Part shown: positions 54,387-61,386 of the stretch, piece by piece
Layout of the letters: every line of letters begins with the position of its first letter
How positions within the stretch are numbered: position 1 is the stretch's first letter
Origin: Prosopocoilus inquinatus
Taxonomy: Eukaryota; Arthropoda; Insecta; Coleoptera; Lucanidae
Reading direction: 5' to 3'
NCBI GenBank assembly: GCA_036172665.1
Contig: CM069880.1
Location: 3,846,501 to 3,910,500 of the forward strand
DNA: 64,000 bases
The notes under the pieces: generated by a model
Seen by the model: the letters and a program-made list of their open reading frames with translations, nothing else
Database searches by the model: none
Told to the model about the DNA's origin: nothing
Program-made: the position numbers and the translations under genes

Positions 54387-54743
54387 GTTTCCACTGAAAA
54401 AAAGTAAGTGTTAAAAACAACTGAAAACCTCCAAATTCCATTTCTCCGATGTTACTCCGGTAATCGGAAAAAAAGGTTATAAGACGATCGCGGCGGCGGC
54501 GGCGGCGTCGTTTTGCCGGTTAAATTCTTCACGATTTGCATTGTGCCGTCGCGTGTACGCTCGACCGAACGCGTCGAGATTTTGACGGAGCTCATTTGAA
54601 TTTGCCGCCGCGTAAAAGATGGGATCGACGAGGGTTGGTTGGCAACGATCGTGCGACACGCGCAGTAAGGAAACCTTGACACTTGACATATGTAATATTA
54701 TATATCTGTACGGCCAGTCGTGGGGCCGGAGCACCGGTGGTCG
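54387..54743 (+). repeat. Module A, copy 1 (357 bp, direct repeat of 56363-56718)
   Basis: Starts right after the truncated Sat149 unit with GTTTCCACTGAAAAAAAG and ends at CCGGTGGTCG, after which the copies diverge. It matches 56363-56718 at an offset of 1976 then 1975 bp with few substitutions. The first 121 bp or so also occur inverted at 61137-61254. It contains an A-tract, a GTAAGT at 54404, a CGG microsatellite and TATATAT-like sequence near 54700. Overlapping short minus-strand frames exist (76 and 85 codons); they run through the microsatellite and resemble no family I know, so I do not call them genes. Confidence 0.85.
54491..54507 (+). repeat. CGG trinucleotide run
   Basis: Near-perfect (CGG) run inside module A. 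The A2 copy (56465-56484) is interrupted by CTG. The inverted copy (61137-61153) lies exactly where module A is cut and joined to B', so the run is a plausible recombination point. Confidence 0.85.
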
Positions 54744-55010
54744 GAAGGGCGGGGGGGTGTGCTGCCTATCGACAGTGATCTAACCTGAAAGCGACGCGCG
54801 AACTCTTTCGCGTGTGTCGTGTTACGCCGGCAGTCGGCCCGGCGGTGGAGGGAGTACGTGCGCCGCCGGTCGAACGTGACCTAATCTAAAGCCGCCGACG
54901 CGATCTCTTTCGCCGCGCGGACGCGTTCGAACATAATTTCGACCGTACATATTACGTAAATAGATGAATAAAGGAGGCTTTGGATGTTCGTTTGTGATTA
55001 AAAAAAAATG
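54744..55010 (+). other. Module U: GC-rich segment with retroposon-like 3' end
   Basis: Present once. It begins with a G-run (GGGCGGGGGGG) and holds two imperfect repeats of about 48 bp (54771-54816 and 54872-54920), both with GTGAYCTAAYCTRAAG followed by a CTCTTTCGC block about 15 bp further on. It ends with AATAAA, a 27-bp gap and nine A residues. That layout is what a reverse-transcribed, polyadenylated RNA leaves, so U, perhaps with A1, may be the 3' end of a 5'-truncated non-LTR element or retroposed transcript. No reverse transcriptase sequence is in the window, so the family is unknown. Confidence 0.55.
54967..55008 (+). other. Poly(A) signal and A9 tail
   Basis: AATAAA at 54967-54972 is followed 27 bp later by A9 at 55000-55008, a normal distance for a eukaryotic polyadenylation signal and tail. 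Its first 36 bp recur, reversed, at the edges of both 1-kb islands in the Sat149 region. Confidence 0.6.
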
Positions 55011-55127
55011 CGAGCGCGGGGAGGTCGATTCGTTCGCTCTCCGGCCGGCAATTAAAGCGGGAAATTTAAGGGAAAAAATTGAAAAAAATCGATAAAAATT
55101 TAAAAAAATTAAAAATTAAGAGAACGG

Positions 55128-55207
55128 AAAAATTGAAAAAATTGGGGAAAAATATTCAAAATTTCGGGAAAAAATTGAAAAAATCGAAAAAAATAGGAAA
55201 AAATTCT
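55128..55207 (+). other. Helically phased A-tracts (predicted curved DNA)
   Basis: Eight A-tracts of 4-7 bases start 8, 12, 10, 11, 9, 9 and 11 bp apart, averaging 10 bp. A-tracts in phase with the helical repeat are the established signature of intrinsic DNA curvature. A similar series lies at about 55390-55465, and the reverse complements lie in the right arm. Confidence 0.7.
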
Positions 55208-55308
55208 AAGAATAGAGGAAGCCGATTATTGACGTTTTACAACTTTTTTAAAACATTTTTCCTCACTTTCTATTACATATTCCTTAACTCTTTTTTTTTA
55301 ATTGTTCA

Positions 55309-55353
55309 AGGTCAACTCAAACGGCGCCAACCCAAGCGAAGCCAACCCAGATG
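55309..55353 (-). repeat. Triplicated 15-bp box, type X, left arm
   Basis: On the minus strand it reads CATCTGGGTTGGCTT, CGCTTGGGTTGGCGC, CGTTTGAGTTGACCT: three diverged 15-bp repeats sharing the TGGGTTGGC core. It is preceded on + by TCAAGGTCA at 55306-55314, which overlaps the box edge. Confidence 0.75.
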
Positions 55354-55552
55354 ACAGAAAAATTTTATTTTAAAGAAAACGAAAAAATTTAAAGAAGTAG
55401 GGAAAAATGCAGTAAATTTCGAGAAAAAATTGAAAAATCGAAAAAAAATGGAAAAAATTCTAAAAATTAAGGAAACCAATTTCTTAAGTTTTCCAACAAT
55501 TTTTCTCACTTTTTCTTAAACTTTCCTTCCCTTTCTTTTGTAAAATTGTTCA

Positions 55553-55597
55553 AGGTGAACCCAACCGACGCCAACCCAAGCGAGGCCAACCCAGACT
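55553..55597 (-). repeat. Triplicated 15-bp box, type Y, left arm
   Basis: Same three-part box ending CGGTTGGGTTCACCT. X and Y types alternate at 242-257 bp in both arms, so the true AT-rich unit is a dimer of about 490-500 bp. Confidence 0.75.
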
Positions 55598-55788
55598 TCG
55601 AAAAAAAAATTAAAAATTAGGAGAACGGAAAAATTGAAAAAATTGGGGAAAAATACTCAAAATTTCGAAAATTAGAAAAATCAATTCTTAAAGTTTTCCA
55701 ACATTCTTCCAAGTCCCTAGGTGCCGCGAGCCCCCAAAGGCTAGCGGCCCAAACAGCGCGCAGCGCTCTCATCTCTTCCGTCCAAACG

Positions 55789-55837
55789 AAACCTCCGTCT
55801 ATACAAAGCCTCTGTCCACACAAGCCTCTGTTCATAC
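55789..55837 (+). repeat. Three 16-17-bp minirepeats in B core
   Basis: AAACCTCCGTCTATAC, AAAGCCTCTGTCCACAC and AAGCCTCTGTTCATAC in tandem. The mirror copy is at 59787-59835. Confidence 0.8.
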
Positions 55838-55839
55838 CC

Positions 55840-55872
55840 ACAAGTGGGCGGAGCGTAGCGGATCCCACTTGT
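55840..55872 (+). promoter_or_regulatory. 9-bp inverted repeat (potential stem-loop) upstream of TATA-like site
   Basis: ACAAGTGGG at 55840-55848 and CCCACTTGT at 55864-55872 pair perfectly around a 15-bp loop. CCCAC-AA-GTGGG at the left end can also fold alone. It ends 2 bp before the TATA-like element. The mirror copy is at 59752-59784. Role unknown; it could bind a dimeric factor. Confidence 0.55.
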
Positions 55873-55874
55873 CA

Positions 55875-55882
55875 TATATAAG
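55875..55882 (+). promoter_or_regulatory. TATA-like site TATATAAG aimed into S120
   Basis: TATATAAG lies 36 bp before the first S120 base. An initiation about 30 bp downstream would fall at the array border, so transcripts would run rightward through S120(rev), D and A2. The equivalent site in the right arm points the other way into the long array. Based only on sequence match and position. Confidence 0.35.
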
Positions 55883-55918
55883 AAAAGAAACTCGGAAAAG
55901 TGTACTTAAGGGGTTCCT

Positions 55919-56230
55919 ATGGCGCCGCAATGATCGAAATCGGTCGAGTCGAACGTAAACCCGGGTTGTCGCGCATCAAACGAAAGGTCTCGCCGAGCGG
56001 CGACGGAAAATCGCGTCGGTTCGATTTTTCGATCGAAGATGGCGCTGCAGTGATCGAAATCGGACGCGTCGAACGTAAACCCGGGTTGTCGCGCATCAAA
56101 CGAAAGGTCTCGCCGAGCGGCGACGGAAAATCGCGTCGGTTCGATTTTTCGATCGAAGATGGCGCTGCAATGATCGAAATCGGACGCGTCGAACGTAAAC
56201 CCGGATTGTCGCCTATCAAACGAAAGGTCT
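55919..56230 (-). repeat. S120 satellite, short reverse array (about 2.6 units)
   Basis: Starts at ATGGCGCCGCAATGATCG, directly after the B core, and ends at CGAAAGGTCT. Its orientation is opposite to the two long arrays. The + strand frame from ATG 55930 stays open to a TAA at 56231, right at the border with D (a GTG at 55900 is in the same frame), giving about 100-110 codons. See the 56719 entry for the unit. Confidence 0.9.
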
Positions 56231-56362
56231 AAATCGATCGCGTCGAATTCTTTCCGACGTAGAAGAAAGTAGCTTTACGAACGTAACGTTTACCACATGG
56301 CGAGAGATATACGGGGTGATATCGAAAATGTGACACGAACGCGTGTGTAACAGTGAAAAAGT
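56231..56362 (+). repeat. Module D, copy 1 (132 bp)
   Basis: Links S120 to module A: begins AAATCGATCGCGTCG, contains ACATGGCGAGAG, and ends CAGTGAAAAAGT. The inverted copy at 61255-61386 has the same length and very few differences. No coding or RNA structure was recognised. Confidence 0.85.
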
Positions 56363-56718
56363 GTTTCCATTGAAAAAAAGTAAGTGTTAAAAACAACTGA
56401 AAACCTCCAAATTCCATTTCTCCGATGTTACTCCGGTAATCGGAAAAAAGGTTATAAGACGATCGCGGCTGCGGCGGCGGCGCCGTTTTGCCGGTTAAAT
56501 TCTTCACGATTTGCATTGTGCCGTCGCGTGTACGCTCGACCGAACGCGTCGAGATTTTGACGGAGCTCCTTTGAATTTGCCGCCGCGTAAAAGATGGTAT
56601 CGACGAGGGTTGGTTGGCAACGATCGCGCGACACGCGCAGTAAGGAAACCTTGACACTTGACATATGTAATATTATATATCTGTACGGCCAGTCGTGGGG
56701 CCGGAGCACCGGTGGTCG
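56363..56718 (+). repeat. Module A, copy 2 (356 bp), cut at the inversion point
   Basis: Direct repeat of 54387-54743. It ends at CCGGTGGTCG and is followed at once by forward S120 (AACCGACGCG), whereas copy 1 continues into module U. The shared TCG is a short overlap at the breakpoint. Minus-strand frames of 85 and 142 codons overlap it and run on into S120 or D; they use different frames of the same DNA and are not credible genes. Confidence 0.85.
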
Positions 56719-59705
56719 AACCGACGCGATTTTCCGTCGCCGCTCGGCGAGACCTTTCGTTTGATACGCAGCAAAATCCGAGTTTACGTTCGACGCGTCC
56801 CATTTCGATCATTGTAGTGCCATCTTCGATCGAAAAATCGAACCGACCCGATTTTCCGTCGCCGCTCGGCGAGACCTTTTGTTTGATACGCGACAACCCG
56901 GGTTTACGTTCGACGCGTCCGATTTCGATCATTGCAGCGCCATCTTAGATCGAATAATCGAACCGACGCGATTTTCCGTCGCCGCTCGGCGAGACCTTTC
57001 GTTTGATACGCGACAATCCGGGTTTACGTTCGACGCGTTCGATTTCGATCATTGCAGCGCCATCTTCGATCGAAAAATCGAACCGACGCGATTTTCCGTC
57101 GCCGCTCGGCGAGACCTTTCGTTTGATACGCGACAATCCGCGTTTACGTTCGACGCGTTCGATTTCGATCATTGCAGCGCCATCTTCGATCGAAAAATCG
57201 AACCGACGCGATTTTCCGTCGCCGCTCGGCGAGACCTTTCGTTTGATACGCGACAACCCGGGTTTACGTTCGACGCGTCCGATTTCGATCATTGCAGTGC
57301 CATCTTCGATCGAAAAATCGAACCGACGCGATTTTCCGTCGCCGCTCGGCGAGACCTTTCGTTTGATACGCCACAACCCGGGTTTACGTTCGACGCGTCC
57401 GATTTCGATCATTGCAGCGCCATCTTCGATCGAAAAATCGAACCGACGCGACTTTCCGTCGCCGCTCGGCGAGACCTTTCGTTTGATACGCGACAATCCG
57501 GGTTTACGTTCGACGCGTCCGATTTCGATCATTGCAGCGCCATCTTCGATCGAAAAATCGAACCGACGCGACTTTCCGTCGCCGCTCGGCGAGACCTTTC
57601 GTTTGATACGCGACAATCCGGGTTTACGTTCGACGCGTCCGATTTCGATCATTGCAGCGCCATCTTCGATCGAAAAATCGAACCGACCCGATTTTCCGTC
57701 GCCGCTCGGCGAGACCTTTTGTTTGATACGCCACAACCCGGGTTTACGTTCGACGCGTCCGATTTCGATCATTGCAGCGCCATCTTCGATCGAAAAATCG
57801 AACCGACGCGACTTTCCGTCGCCGCTCGGCGAGACCTTTTGTTTGATACGCCACAACCCGGGTTTACGTTCGACGCGTCCAATTTCGATCATTGCAGCGC
57901 CATCTTCGATCGAAAAATCGAACCGACGCGACTTTCCGTCGCCGCTCGGCGAGACCTTTCGTTTGATACGCGACAATCCGGGTTTACGTTCGACGCGTCC
58001 GATTTCGATCATTGCAGCGCCATCTTCGATCGAAAAATCGAACCGACGCGATTTTCCGTCGCCGCTCGGCGAGACCTTTCGTTTGATACGCGACAATCCG
58101 GGTTTACGTTCGACGCGTTCGATTTCGATCATTGCAGCGCCATCTTCGATCGAAAAATCGAACCGACGCGATTTTCCGTCGCCGCTCGGCGAGACCTTTC
58201 GTTTGATACGCGACAATCCGGGTTTACGTTCGACGCGTTCGATTTCGATCATTGCAGCGCCATCTTCGATCGAAAAATCGAACCGACGCGATTTTCCGTC
58301 GCCGCTCGGCGAGTCCTTTCGTTTGATACGCGACAATCCGGGTTTACGTTCGACGCGTCCGATTTCGATCATTGCAGTGCCATCTTCGATCGAAAAATCG
58401 AACCGACGCGATTTTCCGTCGCCGCTCGGCGAGACCTTTCGTTTGATGCGCGACAACCCGGGTTTACGTTCGACGCGTTCGATTTCGATCATTGCAGCGC
58501 CATCTTCGATCGAAAAATCGAACCGACGCGATTTTCCGTCGCCGCTCGGCGAGACCTTTCGTTTGATACGCGACAATCCGGGTTTACGTTCGACGCGTTC
58601 GATTTCGATCATTGCAGCGCCATCTTCGATCGAAAAATCGAACCGACGCGATTTTCCGTCGCCGCTCGGCGAGACCTTTCGTTTGATACGCGACAACCCG
58701 GGTTTACGTTCGACGCGTCCGATTTCGATCATTGCAGTGCCATCTTCGATCGAAAAATCGAACCGACGCGATTTTCCGTCGCCGCTCGGCGAGACCTTTC
58801 GTTTGATGCGCGACAACCCGGGTTTACGTTCGACGCGTCCAGTTTCGATCATTGCAGCGTCATCTTCGATCGAAAAATCGAACCGACGCGATTTTCCGTC
58901 GCCGCTCGGCGAGACCTTTCGTTTGATACGCGATAACCAGGGTTTACGTTCGACGCGTCTGATTTCGATCATTGCAGCGCCATCTTCGATCGAAAAATCG
59001 AACAGACGCGATTTTCCGTCGCCGCTCGGCGAGACATTTCGTTTGATACGCGACAACCCGGGTTTACGTTCGACGCGTCCGATTTCGATCATTGCAGCGC
59101 CATCTTCTATCGAAAAATCGAACCGACGCGATTTTCCGTCGCCGCTCGGCGAGACCTTTCGTTTGATGCGCGACAACCCGGGTTTACGTTCGACGCGTCC
59201 AATTTCAATCATTGCAGCGCCATCTTCGATCGAAAAATCGAACCGACGCGATTTTCCGTCGCCGCTCGGCGAGACCTTTCGTTTGATACGCGACAAAATC
59301 CGGGTTTACGTTCGATGCGTCCGATTTCGATCATTGCAGTGCCATCTTCGATCGAAAAATCGAACCGACCCGATTTTCCGTCGCCGCTCGGCGAGACCTT
59401 TTGTTTGATACGCCACAACCCGGGTTTACGTTCGACGCGTCCGATTTCGATCATTGCAGCGCCATCTTAGATCGAAAAATCGAACCGACGCGATTTTCCG
59501 TCGCCGCTCGGCGAGACCTTTCGTTTGATACGCGACAATCCGGGTTTACGTTCGACGCGTTCGATTTCGATCATTGCAGCGCCATCTTCGATCGAAAAAT
59601 CGAACCGACGCGATTTTCCGTCGCCGCTCGGCGAGACCTTTCGTTTGATACGCGACAATCCGGGTTTACGTTCGACGCGTTCGATTTCGATCATTGCGGC
59701 GCCAT
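56719..59705 (+). repeat. S120 satellite, forward array 1 (about 25 units of 120 bp)
   Basis: Each 120-bp unit holds, in order, AACCGACGCGATTTTCCGTC, GCCGCTCGGCGAGACC, TTTCGTTTGATACGCGACAA, CCCGGGTTTACGTTCGACGC, GTCCGATTTCGATCATTGCA and GCGCCATCTTCGATCGAAAA. Units are highly similar. Two 10-bp perfect palindromes (AACCCGGGTT in many units, TTCGATCGAA) and a hairpin TCGCCG-CT-CGGCGA recur. The period is 40 codons, so stop-free frames extend for hundreds of codons on both strands (685 and 801 codons on +, 783 on -). They are broken by ATCTTAGATC variants and by a 2-bp insertion near 59297. Simultaneous openness on both strands and mostly amino-acid-changing variation argue against a gene. A local three-unit pattern (360 bp) is visible between 58321 and 58801. 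Confidence 0.95.
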
Positions 59706-59945
59706 AGGAACCCCTTAAGCACACTTTTCCGAGTTTCTTTTCTTATATATGACAAGTGGGATCCGCTACGCTCCGCCCACTTGTGGGTATGAACAGAGGC
59801 TTGTGTGGACAGAGGCTTTGTATAGACGGAGGTTTCGTTTGGACGGAAGAGGTGAGAGCGCTGCGCGCTGTTTGGGCCGCTAGCCTTTGGGGGCTCGCGG
59901 CACCTAGGGACTTGGAAGAATGTTGGAAAACTTTAAGAATTGATT
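59706..59945 (-). repeat. Module B core (right arm), inverted copy
   Basis: Reverse complement of 55679-55918 with only a few differences (for example AAGCACAC against AAGTACAC, and GAGGTGAG against GAGATGAG). It carries the same minirepeats, stem-loop and TATA-like site. The near-identity indicates recent inverted duplication or ongoing gene conversion between the arms. Confidence 0.85.
59742..59749 (-). promoter_or_regulatory. TATA-like site (right arm) aimed into the long S120 array
   Basis: TATATAAG on the minus strand, 36 bp outside the array. Transcription from it would cross forward array 1 leftward, convergent with the left-arm site. Confidence 0.35.
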
Positions 59946-61136
59946 TTTCTAATTTTCGAAATTTTGAGTATTTTTCCCCAATTTTTTCAATTTTTCCGTT
60001 CTCCTAATTTTTAAATTTTTTTTCGCCGTCTGGGTTGGCCTCGCTTGGGTTGGCGTCGGTTGGGTTCACCTTGAACAATTTTACAAAAGAAAGGGAAGGA
60101 AAGTTTAAGAAAAAGTGAGAAAAATTGTTGGAAAACTTAAGAAATCGGTTTCCTTAATTTTTAGAATTTTTTCCATTTTTTTTCGATTTTTTTCAATATT
60201 TTCTCGAAATTTACTACATTTTTCCTAATTCTTTAAATTTTTTCGTTTTCTTTAAAATAAAATTTTTCTGTCATCTGGGTTGGCCTCGCTTGGGTTGGCG
60301 CCGTTTGAATTGACCTTGAACAATTAAAAAAAAAGAGTTAAGGAATATGTAAGAGAAAGTGAGGAAAAATGTTTTAAAAAAGTTGTAAAACGTCAATAAT
60401 CGGCTTCCTCTATTCTTAGAATTTTTTCCTATTTTTTTCGATTTTTTCAATTTTTTCCCGAAATTTTGAATATTTTTCCCCAATTTTTTCAATTTTTCCG
60501 TTCTCTTAATTTTTAAATTTTTTTTCGCCGTCTGGGTTGACCTCGCTTGGGTTGGCGTCGGTTGGGTCCACCTTGAACAATTTTACAAAAGAAAGGGAAG
60601 GAAAGTTTAAGAAAAAGTGAGAAAAATTGTTGGAAAACTTAAGAAATCGGTTTCCTTAATTTTTAGAATTTTTTCCATTTTTTTTCGATTTTTTTCAATA
60701 TTTTCTCGAAATTTACTACATTTTTCCTAATTTAAATTTTTTCGTTTTCTTTAAAATAAAATTTTTCTGTCATCTGGGTTGGCCTCGCTTGGGTTGGCGC
60801 CGTTTGAGTTGACCTTGAACAATTAAAAAAAAAAAATTAAGGAATATGTAAGAGAAAGTGAGGAAAAATGTTTTAAAAAAGTTGTAAAACGTCAATAATC
60901 GGCTTCCTCTATTCTTAGAATTTTTTTCGATTTTTTCAATTTTTTCCCGAAATTTTGAATATTTTTCTCCAATTTTTTCAATTTTTCCGTTCTCCTAATT
61001 TTTAAATTTTTTTTCGCCGTCTGGGTTGGCCTCGCTTGGGTTGGCGTCGGTTGGGTTGACCTTGAACAATTTTCAAAAAAAAGTTAAGGAAAATGTAAGA
61101 AGTGATGAAATGTTTTAAAAAAGTTGGGAAACTTAA
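59946..61136 (-). repeat. Module B, AT-rich part (right arm), five box units
   Basis: Inverted and expanded counterpart of 55011-55680. The 45-bp boxes lie at 60027-60071 (Y), 60272-60316 (X), 60529-60573 (Y), 60771-60815 (X) and 61018-61062 (mixed: Y-like, with GTTGACCT as in X). Spacings are 245, 257, 242 and 247 bp. The X and mixed boxes carry TGACCTTGA (60311, 60810, 61057). Phased A/T-tracts lie between boxes. It ends at AAACTTAA, joined straight to the CCG run of A'. Phenylalanine- or lysine-rich frames here are composition artefacts. Confidence 0.85.
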
Positions 61137-61254
61137 CCGCCGCCGCCGCCGCGATCGTCTTATAACCTTTTTTCCGATTACCGGAGTAACATCGGAGAAA
61201 TGAAATTTGGAGGTTTTCAGTTGTTTTTAACACTTACTTTTTTTCAGTGGAAAC
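61137..61254 (-). repeat. Module A', inverted and truncated (118 bp)
   Basis: Reverse complement of the first part of module A, from the CGG run to GTTTCCACTG. The rest of A and all of U are absent. The start matches A1 (CAGTGGAAAC) more closely than A2 (CAATGGAAAC would be expected). Confidence 0.85.
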
Positions 61255-61386
61255 ACTTTTTCACTGTTACACACGCGTTCGTGTCACATTTTCGATAACA
61301 CCCCGTATATCTCTCGCCATGTGGTAAACGTTACGTTCGTAAAGCTACTTTCTTCTACGTCGGAAAGAATTCGACGCGATCGATTT
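61255..61386 (-). repeat. Module D', inverted (132 bp)
   Basis: Reverse complement of 56231-56362, with CGATAACACC in place of the expected CGATATCACC. It joins A' to the second forward S120 array, keeping the order S120-D-A seen on the left when read on the minus strand. Confidence 0.85.

Larger units (their letters stand above)
55011..55680 (+). repeat. Module B, AT-rich part (left arm)
   Basis: About 60 bp of mixed sequence, then units of about 245 bp made of phased A-tracts, a T-rich stretch (CTCACTTTCT to TTAACTC types) and a 45-bp box. Boxes lie at 55309-55353 and 55553-55597. The same units occur inverted, five times, in the right arm. Lysine- and phenylalanine-rich frames here (for example 91 codons at 55079-55354) come from the A/T runs and are not credible genes. 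Confidence 0.85.
55681..55918 (+). repeat. Module B core (left arm), promoter-like segment next to S120
   Basis: GC-rich segment between the AT-rich units and S120. In order it holds CCTAGGTGCCGCGAGCCCCC, the self-complementary GCGCGCAGCGC, three 16-17-bp minirepeats, a stem-loop, a TATA-like site and AAGGGGTTCCTATGG at the border with the array. It is nearly identical to the inverted copy at 59706-59945. An 83-codon minus-strand frame spans it and its copy is intact at the mirror position; since the whole arms are near-identical this says little about coding, and I recognise no domain. Confidence 0.8.
54387..61254. repeat. Composite inverted macro-repeat (A-U-B-S120-D-A-S120-B'-A')
   Basis: The left half from B inward and the right half from B' outward are reverse complements: position x on the left pairs with 115624 minus x near the core. 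The inner 240 bp of the arms differ at only a few sites. The arms are not symmetrical overall. The left one carries two 15-bp-box units and module U; the right one has five box units, no U, and a truncated A. Between the arms lie a short reverse S120 array, D, A2 and a long forward S120 array, so the inversion point is at about 56718, where A2 meets forward S120. It ends abruptly against Sat149 on the left and continues into more S120 on the right. Confidence 0.85.

Noticed and set aside
55303..55316. tRNA B-box-like GTTCAAGGT
   Set aside because: The final C of the GTTCRANNC consensus is missing and there is no A box or cloverleaf nearby.
55079..55354. Lysine-rich 91-codon frame and similar frames in the AT-rich arms
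   Set aside because: Encoded by A/T runs; low complexity, no domain, and not kept in frame between units.
56229..56932. Overlapping 142-codon minus-strand frames across D, A2 and S120
   Set aside because: They use different frames of the same DNA, run through a CGG microsatellite and satellite, and end at module borders.
56945..59296. 783-codon minus-strand and 685/801-codon plus-strand frames
   Set aside because: They are overlapping frames of one 120-bp satellite whose length is divisible by three. They are open on both strands at once and broken by TAA variants and indels.
54387..61254. A single large DNA transposon with terminal inverted repeats
   Set aside because: The inverted arms are unequal, there is no transposase, no target-site duplication, and the right side continues into more S120. 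An inverted macro-unit explains it better.
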